NCBI GenBank assembly: GCA_003278815.1
Contig: QCDB01000004.1
Coordinates: 1 to 64,000 of the forward strand
DNA from: SAR86 cluster bacterium AG-349-I13
GTDB taxonomy: Bacteria > Pseudomonadota > Gammaproteobacteria > Magnimaribacterales > TMED112
Direction: 5' to 3'
DNA length: 64,000 nt
Every line of letters begins with the position of its first letter. The stretch's first letter is position 1. Shown in pieces: positions 26,641 through 35,330 of the stretch. The translations under genes and the position numbers were made by a program. The notes below the pieces were generated by a model. The model was given only the letters and a program-made list of their open reading frames with translations, made no database searches and was not told the origin of the DNA.

Positions 26641-28550
26641 TCTGTGAATTCGCATTCAAGACAATATTTGTAAATACTGTCATAGGACATAGCCTGAATA
26701 GATTTTTTCTCTTGATTCAGAGTGTTATTCACAATTAAGTTGATTAATGGATATTGGCTAAACTCAAGCTTAAATTCAAATGGATTTGCACTTGGCATTG
26801 GAGGTGTTACATACATTACTCGGTAGTCCTCAAGCTCAGCAAGGCCTTCAGCAGCATAGGCTATCGCGTCTTCCAGAGTACCTATCTCATCTACTAAACC
26901 AAGCTCAAGAGCTTGATCACTAAGATATACTTTACCTTGAGCAAGTTCTAAAACTTGTTCCATTGGAAGGTTCCTATCTTCTGAAACATCAGTAACAAAC
27001 TCTTCATAGCCCTCGTCTAGAGATGCTTGGTAAACATCAATTATATCCTCGGGCCAATCTTGTGCCATCTGATCGAATGCACCATATTTTGTTGTTGAGA
27101 AGCCGTCATTATTGATTCCCAACCAATCGTATATTTTCTCAAATGAATAAGCAGTCAAATAAGCACCAATTGAACCTACAATAGCATCTTCCTCAGCAAA
27201 GATTTTTTCTGCTGGTGAAGAAATTGAATACCCCCCTGATGCAGCAATAAACCCCATTGAAGTGACTAAAGGTATACCTTTGTCTTTAGCTTTTTGAATT
27301 GCCATTCTCATGTAATCTGCAGAAATGCTTAAGCCTCCACCTGAATTTACGCGTAATACAATTGCTTTTGTATTTTCGTCTTCAACTGCGTCCTCGAACA
27401 TTTCTTTAATACCAGCTGAACCCATCCAGCCATAGCTAATATCTCCCTGAGCTACTGTTCCTTCAGCTGTTATAACTCTTACGACGTTTTTTGATCTACT
27501 CGGTAATTCTTCTTCAAATGATGCTAAGTAATCCCTGAAGTAAACTGCATTTAACTCTTCCTCATCATCGTCACTGGATCCAAATTTTTCTATCATTCTC
27601 TTATCAAAATCTTCTGTCTCCTCCATCACGTCAATAAGTCCCCATTCGAGCGATGAGTTTGCAAACTTTGTTTTTCCTGAAACTAAATCTCGATAGCTTT
27701 CATCTGCAATCCATTGAAGATCAACATTTCTGTTTTCCATTACAAATTCCTTATATTTATCCCACCATCTAAAAATATATTTGCTGTTTTCTTTTTCTTC
27801 ATCACTCATAGAGCTTCTTGTGAATTGTTCAGGGCCTGTTTTCCAGCCTCCAGCTGTAAAAATTCGGGGAGTAATTAAAAACTTTTCGAAAAAGTCTTTG
27901 TAATAAGGTGCTGCTCCTCCAAAACCGTCAATAGCAAATGAACTTATTTTTTTTGAACTTATTTCTGATGCACCTGAAGCTATCATGTAGGTCGTATCGT
28001 TAAAAAAGAAGCCTCGTACAATAATCTCTTTACCTGAATCGACAGCTTCCTTAATTTTTCTTGCAAGAGGCAAGGCATATGTAGGATTAATCCCTAATCC
28101 TGTTGGGTCAAAAATCATTGCACTTACACGATCATCGTTTTTAAAGTCATCGAAGAATTTCATTAGCATGCGATATTCATATAATCTTGGAGTGGCTGGT
28201 TGTGCACCAAAACCTCCGAAAGAATCATTAAGCGCATCTTCATACCACTCCGATGGTCTCTTTACTGGCTCTTGATCAACTACAACACCTGAAGGACTGA
28301 ACACAACTACCTTACCTTGAGGATCAATTTCGTCAGATGTCTGCCATAAAGGACTTATAGCACTCGAAACTATACTTATCACAACAAACAAGAAGATACC
28401 TGTCGCTAGGGTAAATCTTACCCCTTTCCAAAAATAATCACGGCCTGTTGAAATGTAGCTCCAAATAGTTTTCAGTGCATTTCCAGCTTTATCGAAGAAA
28501 CTGTCATTTTTTACTTTTTTTGTTTTTGTAGTTTTTTTTGTAGTTGGCAT
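26637..28550 (-). CDS. sppA: signal peptide peptidase SppA, 67K type
   Basis: A 637-residue membrane-anchored serine protease of the ClpP/crotonase-like fold that degrades cleaved signal peptides. A basic N-terminus is followed by one membrane helix (about 46-65), then two tandem peptidase domains. The catalytic Ser/Lys dyad is visible: Lys237 in GGWKTGPEQF and Ser438 in AASGGYSISS. The length matches the E. coli long form (618) and not the short SppA36K form. Confidence 0.93.
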   Translation of the reverse strand: MPTTKKTTKTKKVKNDSFFDKAGNALKTIWSYISTGRDYFWKGVRFTLATGIFLFVVISIVSSAISPLWQTSDEIDPQGKVVVFSPSGVVVDQEPVKRPSEWYEDALNDSFGGFGAQPATPRLYEYRMLMKFFDDFKNDDRVSAMIFDPTGLGINPTYALPLARKIKEAVDSGKEIIVRGFFFNDTTYMIASGASEISSKKISSFAIDGFGGAAPYYKDFFEKFLITPRIFTAGGWKTGPEQFTRSSMSDEEKENSKYIFRWWDKYKEFVMENRNVDLQWIADESYRDLVSGKTKFANSSLEWGLIDVMEETEDFDKRMIEKFGSSDDDEEELNAVYFRDYLASFEEELPSRSKNVVRVITAEGTVAQGDISYGWMGSAGIKEMFEDAVEDENTKAIVLRVNSGGGLSISADYMRMAIQKAKDKGIPLVTSMGFIAASGGYSISSPAEKIFAEEDAIVGSIGAYLTAYSFEKIYDWLGINNDGFSTTKYGAFDQMAQDWPEDIIDVYQASLDEGYEEFVTDVSEDRNLPMEQVLELAQGKVYLSDQALELGLVDEIGTLEDAIAYAAEGLAELEDYRVMYVTPPMPSANPFEFKLEFSQYPLINLIVNNTLNQEKKSIQAMSYDSIYKYCLECEFTD

Positions 28551-28656
28551 TTTTCCCTTTGTATAAATTTATCTGAATTTTATTGTAAGCAGATAAAGCT
28601 TAACCATCAAACTTTTGCTTTACTTTAATTAACTTGTCCTCAGATATAATAGCTGT

Positions 28657-29091
28657 ATGAGAATATTAATTTTTATATTTGCGATATTTCTTGTTTCTTG
28701 CTCTAAACAAGATATCAAAATTTCCCAAGGTGGGGGACTATCTTCAGAAGCTCTTAAAGAAAAAATAGTAGTGCTCAATATTTGGGCTGATTGGTGTCCA
28801 CCATGTATTGTGGAAATGCCATATTTTAACGAATTGGATCAACAAGAGGGTGTTGTGGTGTTAGGATTTCATTTTGATCAGTTCGACGTACTTGAAACTG
28901 AAGAAGTTAATAGGCTACTGAGGAAGCTAAAAGTTGAATTCAGTAACATGGAGACTGATCCCCGTGATATTTGGGGCATGGAAATACCTGTACATGTTCC
29001 CACAACCTACATCATAAAAAATAATCAGATCATTGAAACTTTGATCACCCCACAGACTTACGAATCACTAATTGAAGCAACAGAAATCTAA
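28657..29091 (+). CDS. TlpA/ResA-like thioredoxin-fold lipoprotein
   Basis: A 144-residue lipoprotein with signal MRILIFIFAIFLVSC (lipobox LVSC, Cys15) and a thioredoxin fold with the active site WADWCPPC (C47, C50) followed by EMPYFNEL. A cis-proline lies in VHVPTTYII. The CPPC redox pair suggests a periplasmic thiol reductase, for example in cytochrome c maturation or protein repair. The stop shares CTAA with the stop of convergent xseA. Confidence 0.88.
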   Translation: MRILIFIFAIFLVSCSKQDIKISQGGGLSSEALKEKIVVLNIWADWCPPCIVEMPYFNELDQQEGVVVLGFHFDQFDVLETEEVNRLLRKLKVEFSNMETDPRDIWGMEIPVHVPTTYIIKNNQIIETLITPQTYESLIEATEI

Positions 29092-30443
29092 CTCTCTACT
29101 CTTGACTTGAACTTACCTTTAGCTAATTGAGTTGTAACAATTTGGCCTTCATCAAGTTTATCGACATTATCAATTGCTTCACCTTGCTCATTGAATGTAA
29201 TCGAATAACCCCTGTTTAAAATCTGACTTGGATTGAGAGCTATGAGCTTTTCTTGCAAAAGATTTATATCTTGTTTTTTGTTTCTTAGTACCATTTTTTG
29301 TTTCTCTAGTAGTGAATTAAATAGATTCATTACCATGCTTTTTTGATTTTTAATTTCCACAACAGGAGAAAGAGATTCTAATTGTGTTTTGATAATCTGA
29401 AAATTGCTTCGCTTATTGTTAAAATTTAATTTACTGTTCACTAGCAGTCTGTCGGTTGCTAAATCTAATCTCTGGTACTGCTCCTCAAGTCTTTGTTTTG
29501 GAGAACGCAATAACCTTTGTAAAGTTGAGATATTTTCTTTAGCTAAAGAAATATTATTCTTCATTTCTTTCACTAACCTTTCTTTTAGATAAGTTAAGAA
29601 ATCTCTTAAATTACTTGCTCCTTCACTCACAATTTCAGCTGCTGCTGTTGGGGTTGCTGCACGCAAATTTGAAACAAAATCGGTAAGTGTAAAATCTGTT
29701 TCGTGCCCAACACCACTTATTATTGGAATAGGGGAGTTGGCTATTAGTCTACATAACCGCTCATCATTAAAACTCCATAAATCCTCGATTGAGCCGCCAC
29801 CTCTACAAAGTATTACTGCATCATATGCTTGCTTCTTATGATCTAGTTCTACAGTTTCTAATGACTTTATAATTGATTCTGCTGAGCCATCGCCTTGGAC
29901 TTTACAAGGCACAATTGTAATGTTTATATGAGGAGCTCTTCGTTGGAGTGTTGAAATAACATCTCTTACCGCTGCTCCATGTTTTGATGTGAGGACTGCA
30001 ACATTATTAATAATTTCTGGAATATCCTCATCACTTTTCTTTGTAAATAGACCTTCAGAATTGAGTTTATTTTTCAGCAGTTCATACTTACGCATCAATT
30101 CACCAAAACCAGCAAGCTCCATTTTGCTTGTAATTAATTGATATCTCCCAGATTTTGCATAAATCGATAACTTGCCTTGAAGAATTACCTGATCGCCTTC
30201 TTTAGGTTTAAATCTAAGATTGTTATTTTGACCCCTAAACATCGTACAACTCAAAACTGAATTAGAGTCTTTTATTGAGAAATACCAATGACCAGATGTG
30301 CCATATTCTCTAAAATTTGAGATTTCACCAGCAACCCAAACAGGAGGAAAAGCTTCATTTAAAAAATCGCTTGCTGTTTGATTTATTTCAGTAACCGAGT
30401 GTATTTCTCTTTGCTGAATAGTATCTTGAGAGTAGTCTTCCAT
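29088..30443 (-). CDS. xseA: exodeoxyribonuclease VII large subunit
   Basis: A 451-residue subunit of the single-strand exonuclease ExoVII. It has an N-terminal OB fold (VWVAGEISNFREYGTSGHWYFSIKD and CTMFRGQN), the catalytic region with AVLTSKHGAAVRDVISTLQRRAP, AVILCRGGGSIEDLWSFNDE and ISGVGHETDFTLTDFVSNLRAATPTAAAE, then a long coiled-coil region and a C-terminal strand LNRGYSI. Length fits E. coli XseA (456). The xseB partner is not in the window. Confidence 0.96.
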   Translation of the reverse strand: MEDYSQDTIQQREIHSVTEINQTASDFLNEAFPPVWVAGEISNFREYGTSGHWYFSIKDSNSVLSCTMFRGQNNNLRFKPKEGDQVILQGKLSIYAKSGRYQLITSKMELAGFGELMRKYELLKNKLNSEGLFTKKSDEDIPEIINNVAVLTSKHGAAVRDVISTLQRRAPHINITIVPCKVQGDGSAESIIKSLETVELDHKKQAYDAVILCRGGGSIEDLWSFNDERLCRLIANSPIPIISGVGHETDFTLTDFVSNLRAATPTAAAEIVSEGASNLRDFLTYLKERLVKEMKNNISLAKENISTLQRLLRSPKQRLEEQYQRLDLATDRLLVNSKLNFNNKRSNFQIIKTQLESLSPVVEIKNQKSMVMNLFNSLLEKQKMVLRNKKQDINLLQEKLIALNPSQILNRGYSITFNEQGEAIDNVDKLDEGQIVTTQLAKGKFKSRVES

Positions 30444-30471
30444 ATAAATTTATTATATTCTATTGATCTTC

Positions 30472-30548
30472 GCGAGTTTAGCTCAGTTGGTTAGAGCACC
30501 TGCTTTACACGCAGGGGGTCGTAGGTTCGAATCCTACAACTCGCACCA
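30472..30548 (+). tRNA. tRNA-Val (anticodon TAC)
   Basis: Acceptor stem GCGAGTT/AACTCGC pairs perfectly, with discriminator A and encoded CCA at 30546-30548. The anticodon stem CCTGC/GCAGG encloses TTTACAC, giving TAC (valine). T arm GTAGGTTCGAATCCTAC. It lies between divergent xseA and the thioesterase gene, which starts nine bases later and may be read from the same transcript. Confidence 0.96.
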
Positions 30549-30556
30549 TTACTATT

Positions 30557-30970
30557 ATGTCAGATTCAGTTCAAAAGTTTTTAGATTTCCATAAAGAGGC
30601 AGGCGGAACCGGAAAACTCTTTAATTTTAAACTCATTAGTTATGAAGAGGATTGTCTTGTATTAGAGGGTGAATTTTCTGAAGAGACACTTAATCCAGAT
30701 GGATCTGTTCAGGGAGGCATGATGACGGCAATGCTGGATGACGTGACTGCTTTACTGATCATAATTAATTCCAATGCAACTTTATATCCTAGTTCAACCA
30801 ATTTGCATTCCCATCACCATAGACCTCTTTTCAAAGGAAGTGTCACAGCTAAAGCCCATCTAGTTAAAATGGGAAAAACAATAGCAACAGTTAAAGGTGA
30901 GATCTATAACGCACAAGGAAAGCTTGCAACGACATTGATGCATACAATTTTCCTACAGAAGAGAGATTAA
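30557..30970 (+). CDS. hotdog-fold thioesterase (PaaI/YdiI-like)
   Basis: A 137-residue single hotdog domain: the core GEFSEETLNPDGSVQGGMMTAMLDDVTALL carries the HGG-like turn (here VQGG) and the helix aspartate expected as catalytic residue, and NLHSHHHRPLFKGSVTAKAHLVKMGKTIATVKGEIYN is the typical second half. Such enzymes hydrolyse acyl- or aryl-CoA thioesters. The usual histidine of HGG is replaced by Gln, seen also in some relatives. A strong bidirectional terminator follows. Confidence 0.85.
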   Translation: MSDSVQKFLDFHKEAGGTGKLFNFKLISYEEDCLVLEGEFSEETLNPDGSVQGGMMTAMLDDVTALLIIINSNATLYPSSTNLHSHHHRPLFKGSVTAKAHLVKMGKTIATVKGEIYNAQGKLATTLMHTIFLQKRD

Positions 30971-31006
30971 AAAGAAAATACTTTTAGAAATTAGTTTTGA
31001 GCAAAA

Positions 31007-31032
31007 AAAAGCCCGTATAAATACGGGCTTTT
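31007..31032. terminator. bidirectional intrinsic terminator between thioesterase and proteorhodopsin
   Basis: A 12-bp perfect stem AAAAGCCCGTAT/ATACGGGCTTTT with a two-base AA centre. A-tracts precede and T-tracts follow on both strands, so it can end the thioesterase transcript (plus) and the proteorhodopsin transcript (minus). It is one of only two clear intrinsic terminators between convergent protein genes in the window. Confidence 0.9.
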
Positions 31033-31050
31033 AATTTAAGAAATACTGAT

Positions 31051-31752
31051 TTAGCCTTTAGCTACTCCAGAGTCTCTCATAGCTGCATACCAGATAACTA
31101 ATCCAAATAGGAATTTGTTAACAAGGTCAGCTAAGTTATAAAGTGTATTTAGACCGTCAGCATCAACGCCACCACCTAAATAACCCATGAAGTAACCAAT
31201 TGGGTATATTGCCCAACCTATAGTTACAATCCATTTAATTCCGTCGAAAGCTAAAACTAGGTTTTCGTTACCTGCAGAATCTTTGATTTGAGCTGCTTCA
31301 CCCACAAAAATGTAGTAGATGATAAATACCCAACCAGCCATTCCCATGACGAATCCCATCATTGGTGACATAACACCAGTCTCACCAAAATATCCTCCTA
31401 AGAGCATAACTAGTGATCCAGCTAATAACTTCCAAAATACTCCAAGACTGACAGCAGTACATGCTGCAAGAATTAGATAAAATTCAACGATTTGCATAGG
31501 TACAGTAATCAACCAGTCAATGTATCTATACACTGTTGGTGATTCACCAGTAGCTACCCAAACGTCTCTCATGTACATGTAATGCCAAAAAGCGACAAAA
31601 CAGACAAGAGCTGCGACAGTCAATGATGTTTGCCATGAAGCCTTTACAGTACTTCTTTCCACAAAAAAGAATAGCGCACCAGCTGCCATGACAGCAGTAG
31701 CTATCCAAAAGGAAATACCGACAACATCATCTGTTGCTAGAAAATAATCCAT
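31051..31752 (-). CDS. proteorhodopsin, blue-absorbing type
   Basis: A 233-residue seven-helix light-driven proton pump. The retinal lysine is K213 in NLADLVNKFLFG. The proton acceptor is D79 and donor E90 in YIDWLITVPMQIVEF, with H57 in WHYMYMRD near the acceptor. The spectral tuning site (position 105 of the classic protein) is Gln87, which predicts blue absorption. There is no signal peptide; the ATG follows AGGGGAG and an upstream stop blocks extension. No retinal synthesis gene (blh, crt) is adjacent. Its own promoter and terminator make it a stand-alone unit. Confidence 0.97.
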   Translation of the reverse strand: MDYFLATDDVVGISFWIATAVMAAGALFFFVERSTVKASWQTSLTVAALVCFVAFWHYMYMRDVWVATGESPTVYRYIDWLITVPMQIVEFYLILAACTAVSLGVFWKLLAGSLVMLLGGYFGETGVMSPMMGFVMGMAGWVFIIYYIFVGEAAQIKDSAGNENLVLAFDGIKWIVTIGWAIYPIGYFMGYLGGGVDADGLNTLYNLADLVNKFLFGLVIWYAAMRDSGVAKG

Positions 31753-31795
31753 AATTTTCTCCCCTATTATTAGTTAATTAACAAATAGTAATCTT

Positions 31796-31824
31796 ATTTT
31801 ATTAAGCAAAACGGCAAAATACAA
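31796..31824 (-). promoter_or_regulatory. candidate proteorhodopsin promoter
   Basis: Read on the minus strand, TTGTAT (plus 31819-31824) and TAAAAT (plus 31796-31801) are separated by exactly 17 bases, placing the transcript start near 31789 and giving a leader of about 36 bases with an AGGGGAG ribosome site. The -35 element overlaps the inner arm of the inverted repeat at 31820-31850. Confidence 0.5.
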
Positions 31825-31850
31825 CTTTATTTACATCTTAAAAAGTTGTA
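31820..31850. repeat. 9-bp inverted repeat upstream of proteorhodopsin
   Basis: TACAACTTT (31820-31828) and AAAGTTGTA (31842-31850) are perfect inverted repeats separated by 13 bases. The proximal arm overlaps the candidate -35 element, so this is a plausible binding site for a regulator of the proteorhodopsin gene. Confidence 0.6.
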
Positions 31851-31885
31851 AAAGTTTCTCATTTGTACCAAAATCTACACTTCGC

Positions 31886-31963
31886 GGTCCGGTAGTTCAG
31901 TTTGGTTAGAATGCCTGCCTGTCACGCAGGAGGTCGAGGGTTCGAGTCCCTTCCGGATCGCCA
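31886..31963 (+). tRNA. tRNA-Asp (anticodon GTC)
   Basis: Acceptor stem GGTCCGG/CCGGATC pairs with one G-T wobble, discriminator G, encoded CCA at 31961-31963. Anticodon stem CCTGC/GCAGG encloses CTGTCAC, giving GTC (aspartate). T arm GAGGGTTCGAGTCCCTT. It is divergent from proteorhodopsin, and the small membrane-protein gene begins ten bases after it. Confidence 0.95.
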
Positions 31964-31972
31964 TTAGTAATT

Positions 31973-32401
31973 ATGTTTGCTGAAATTGCTCTACAGACCA
32001 TACTGGCAGCCATTGTCGGGGGAATATGGATTACACCTTTAGTTGTCAGCCCAGCTGCAAGATCAAGTCTTGATGACGAAGCATTAAAATTTTTTTTGAA
32101 GTCTTTTTTCTTTAGATTCCATCTGTTTATAGTGCTGATGCTTTTTGCCTATCTGAGTATCGTTTATTTTTTTCAATTAGCGGAATATGAGCTAATTTGG
32201 TCCTCAACTAAAAATTTAGTCATGTTAATTCTACTTGGAGCTAATGCAATAAACTTGCTGCTAAGCCTCATCATCAATAACACAAAATTAGAAACTGCCA
32301 GTACATTTTTTAAAATCATGCATGGGTTAAGTGTTGCAATATTTGCATCAACATCTTTTGTATCCCTTTATTATTTAATTGAAAAGTTTATTACGCTTTG
32401 A
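31973..32401 (+). CDS. small four-helix membrane protein (DUF4149-like)
   Basis: A 142-residue protein with about four membrane helices: residues 5-27, 45-68, 79-100 and 117-138. The layout and [28 protein letters not shown] resemble DUF4149 inner-membrane proteins, whose function is unknown. The last bases, TTTGA, provide both its TGA and the TTG start of the DUF2256 gene, so the two are coupled. Confidence 0.6.
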   Translation: MFAEIALQTILAAIVGGIWITPLVVSPAARSSLDDEALKFFLKSFFFRFHLFIVLMLFAYLSIVYFFQLAEYELIWSSTKNLVMLILLGANAINLLLSLIINNTKLETASTFFKIMHGLSVAIFASTSFVSLYYLIEKFITL

Positions 32402-32538
32402 AGAAAAGTAACTTACCAGTAAAAATTTGTAAGGTTTGTAAAAAACCATTTACTTGGCGCAAAAAATGGAAAAAGGACTGGGATGATGTTCTTTATTGTA
32501 GTGAGAGATGTAAAAGAGCAAAAAAACCTTCTAGTTAA
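32398..32538 (+). CDS. DUF2256 short zinc-ribbon-like protein
   Basis: A 46-residue protein with the start [20 protein letters not shown], then [20 protein letters not shown]. Two CxxC-like pairs (CKVC and CSERC) and the [19 protein letters not shown] block are characteristic of DUF2256 proteins. It uses a TTG start overlapping the stop of the upstream gene by four bases (TTGA). It is a likely metal-binding small protein of unknown role, too short for most gene callers. Confidence 0.85.
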   Translation: MKKSNLPVKICKVCKKPFTWRKKWKKDWDDVLYCSERCKRAKKPSS

Positions 32539-32591
32539 TTAAAGACAGCTTTAATAAATTCGCAGATTTAAACTATCCTTTTAAATTAGAT

Positions 32592-34112
32592 ATGAATAAC
32601 AGCCTTAATAAAATTTTTATTGTCATTGTAATGGCATGTTATTTGCCAGTGTTCTTTCTGGGGCTATTTGATCTAGATGAAGGAGCATTTGCCGCAACTA
32701 GTTTGCAGATGATTAAGCAAAACCAATATCTATTGCCTTATATTGGAGAGGAGCTAAGGTTAGAAAAACCCATATTTACTTACTGGGTTCAAGCAGTTTC
32801 AATGTCACTATTTGGAGCCAATGAATTTGCTTTAAGGTTCCCTTCAGTAATTGCTTCTTTTTTATGGGGGTTCTACTTTGCAGATTTTGTTAAAAGATAT
32901 ACTAACAATTCCTCTAGATCTGAAATTTTTCTTAACTTATTAACTATTCCAGGAGTTTTTATTATAAGTTTTGCTGCAACTGCTGATGCCTTATTAAATC
33001 TATTTATTACACTTTTGATGATAAGTCTTTTTGACTATTCAGAAAAAAAAGAAGACAAGTTCTTAATCTGGGCAGGAATATTTGTTGCCCTGGGCTTTCT
33101 TACTAAAGGCTTAACTATTATTGCTATAGGAGGCATGGTTGCTTTGCTTTATTTTATTTATCAAAGGAGACTTAGAGTTTTCTTTTCAATTGTTTTTAGC
33201 TGGAAAGCTTGGTTGGCGTTTTTTTTAGTTGTTTCACCATGGCTTGTTTTAATCATTCAAAACCTTGGCCCAGGCGAACTTAACTATTTATTTTTTGATC
33301 AAACTTTTGGCCGGTTTACCAATACATTTGAAAAACATGATGGGCCCTTCTTTTACTACTTATTTCTTTTGCCCATTATCTTATTACCTTATTTTTGGGA
33401 TGCCATAAAAGGTTTATTAAATTTAAAAATTAGAAGCAATAAATTTGAGTCTTTCATGTTCATATGGTTTGTTTTTGTTTTGGTATTTTTTTCATTCTCA
33501 TCAACAAAGCTTCCTCACTATATAATTTATGGTTCTACTCCTCTTGCGTATGTAATATACAAAAACCACCTCAGCCATAAAAATACAAAGGTTAATCTTT
33601 TAGCTGTATCCTTTCATGCCACTATTTGGCTGATGATACTATCTTTACCTTTTTATTTAAGTTACTTTGCCAGTGTTCAACCTAATTTCGAAGTTTCAAC
33701 TATAGTTTTAAATGAATTCGAGAATGATTTATCTTTAATTATTTTTATATTTTTGCTCATAGCATTTTTTATTTTTAGTTATTTTTTTAGTTTCCGATTA
33801 ATATTTTTGAAGCGCATATCCGCCATTGCATTGTTGGCAGTTCTATCAACAAAAATTTTACCTTTTATAAATGATGCAACCCAGGAAGATATAAGAAAAG
33901 TAGCTTTTGATGCAAGGGAAATCTCCCAAAAGATCTCAATGTTTAAAGTTAATAAGCCCAGTTTTAGTTTTTATGCAGATAAAATTTCTTACCGCGATCT
34001 CAAAGAAACAGATATAATTTTTACACGCATAGATAAGCTTGCTTTTCTTGATGAAAAATATGAAATTATTTCCGAGCATGGCAATTATCTTCTGCTTAAA
34101 ATCGAACAATGA
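32592..34112 (+). CDS. GT39/ArnT-like membrane glycosyltransferase, first copy
   Basis: A 506-residue protein with about eleven to thirteen membrane helices. The first periplasmic loop has the acidic LDEGAFAATSLQMI motif typical of GT39/PMT and ArnT enzymes, followed by YLLPYIGEELRLEKPIFTYWVQA and FGANEFALRFPS. Such enzymes move a sugar from polyprenyl phosphate to lipid A, protein or lipid in the periplasm. It is the first gene of a coupled cluster (next start overlaps by four bases), where the GT2 protein at 35315 probably makes its donor. Acceptor unknown. Confidence 0.85.
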   Translation: MNNSLNKIFIVIVMACYLPVFFLGLFDLDEGAFAATSLQMIKQNQYLLPYIGEELRLEKPIFTYWVQAVSMSLFGANEFALRFPSVIASFLWGFYFADFVKRYTNNSSRSEIFLNLLTIPGVFIISFAATADALLNLFITLLMISLFDYSEKKEDKFLIWAGIFVALGFLTKGLTIIAIGGMVALLYFIYQRRLRVFFSIVFSWKAWLAFFLVVSPWLVLIIQNLGPGELNYLFFDQTFGRFTNTFEKHDGPFFYYLFLLPIILLPYFWDAIKGLLNLKIRSNKFESFMFIWFVFVLVFFSFSSTKLPHYIIYGSTPLAYVIYKNHLSHKNTKVNLLAVSFHATIWLMILSLPFYLSYFASVQPNFEVSTIVLNEFENDLSLIIFIFLLIAFFIFSYFFSFRLIFLKRISAIALLAVLSTKILPFINDATQEDIRKVAFDAREISQKISMFKVNKPSFSFYADKISYRDLKETDIIFTRIDKLAFLDEKYEIISEHGNYLLLKIEQ

Positions 34113-34813
34113 AGGTTAACCCATACATATTACTTAGTTTAATATTTCTTGCACTTTCTTTAACGATGAAATCCATACCACAGTTGGATATTCAATTATT
34201 GAAATTCTTTAATACCCTAATGTTCAACAAAACGTTTTTCAGTTATTTTACTGAGATTGGAAACGGTTTAGTTTGTTTAGCTATTACGGTTCCTCTACTT
34301 TCTATAGTCTCTTCTAAGACTCAATTAAATAACGTAAAAGTTCAAACATTGGTATTTGTTGGCTTAGGCGTAGGTCTCATTGTCAAGTCGCTAAAAGAGC
34401 TCACATCATTATTTGCTGTAAGACCTGGTTTTTATGAATTTGAAGATGTGACCTACTTGGAACCAGTTTATCTATATAGCAGTTTTCCAAGTGGCCACGC
34501 TGCTACCATATTCAGTCTTTTTTTTGTTTGGGTGTCTTTAGCTTTTAGAAATACTAAGATAAGTCACTCAAATTTGATAATAACTATTCTGCTGATATTT
34601 GCGTTATTAGTCTCTTTATCAAGAGTCATCGTTGCAGCTCATTGGTTATCTGATGTGCTTGGAAGTATCGCACTGGCATTTGTTGCACTTAATGCTATTC
34701 GTTTCAAAGTCCTTAAAAACATTTTATTTGAAAGTAAGGTTGCAAAATTTAGCTCATTCTTTCTAATTGGCGCAGCATGGACTTATATTATTTCAACCGG
34801 ATCAATTTATTGA
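34109..34813 (+). CDS. PAP2-family membrane phosphatase, first copy
   Basis: A 234-residue protein with about six membrane helices and all three PAP2 motifs: K-x6-RP in KELTSLFAVRPGF, PSGH in SSFPSGHAATIF, and SR-x5-H-x3-D in SRVIVAAHWLSDVLGS. This family includes undecaprenyl-pyrophosphate phosphatases and the lipid A phosphatases/phosphotransferases LpxE and LpxT. It overlaps the GT39 gene by four bases, so it is likely to recycle or trim a polyprenyl or lipid A phosphate in the same pathway. Confidence 0.9.
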   Translation: MKVNPYILLSLIFLALSLTMKSIPQLDIQLLKFFNTLMFNKTFFSYFTEIGNGLVCLAITVPLLSIVSSKTQLNNVKVQTLVFVGLGVGLIVKSLKELTSLFAVRPGFYEFEDVTYLEPVYLYSSFPSGHAATIFSLFFVWVSLAFRNTKISHSNLIITILLIFALLVSLSRVIVAAHWLSDVLGSIALAFVALNAIRFKVLKNILFESKVAKFSSFFLIGAAWTYIISTGSIY

Positions 34814-34814
34814 T

Positions 34815-35330
34815 ATGAGCGTTGATATATTATTTTCGGAATGGATTTACCAATTTTATTTTTTAAAAGATATTGCTGAGGTTTTTTCTGGACGGATTTT
34901 TTCGGGAACATTAGTCGCGTGTATTGGGTTATATTTTTTCAAAATTAAAAAATTTAAAATATTTCTTTTTATTTGTTTGGCAACTGGGTTCGGGGATTTT
35001 ACTGGTAACGTTTTAAAAGATCTTTTCTTGCAACCAAGGCCTTGTTTTAATTATCACGAAAGTTTTCCACTGATTGAGAGGTGTGGTGCTGATTTAACTG
35101 GAATGCCATCCAATCACACATTAAATTTTTTCCTTTTTTCTACTTTAGTTCATCTTTCTTTGAAGAAACCCTTTATAAGTATCATTTTCTTTGTCTCTTC
35201 TACTCTTGTTGCTTTATCAAGAGTTTTGTTGATTAAACATTTGTTAAGCCAAGTTATAATAGGAGGCTTAATTGGAATAGTTATGGCTGTGATATTTTTT
35301 GAGGCCTATGTCAAATGGAAACAAAGTTAG
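34815..35330 (+). CDS. PAP2-family membrane protein, second copy, altered catalytic motif
   Basis: A 171-residue protein from the ATG at 34815, one base after the preceding stop. The frame extends back to 34767, but that start lies inside the upstream gene. PAP2 motifs are KDLFLQPRPC, MPSNHTLNF (PSNH in place of PSGH) and SRVLLIKHLLSQ, where the histidine remains but the usual aspartate is replaced. It may be a weaker or specialised phosphatase, or a partner of the first copy. It overlaps the GT2 gene by 16 bases. Confidence 0.8.
   Translation: MSVDILFSEWIYQFYFLKDIAEVFSGRIFSGTLVACIGLYFFKIKKFKIFLFICLATGFGDFTGNVLKDLFLQPRPCFNYHESFPLIERCGADLTGMPSNHTLNFFLFSTLVHLSLKKPFISIIFFVSSTLVALSRVLLIKHLLSQVIIGGLIGIVMAVIFFEAYVKWKQS

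Noticed and set aside
31886-31963. tRNA genes as integration sites for an island
   Set aside because: I looked for duplicated tRNA 3' ends and integrase genes next to all seven tRNA loci and saw none. The flanking genes are ordinary chromosomal ones.
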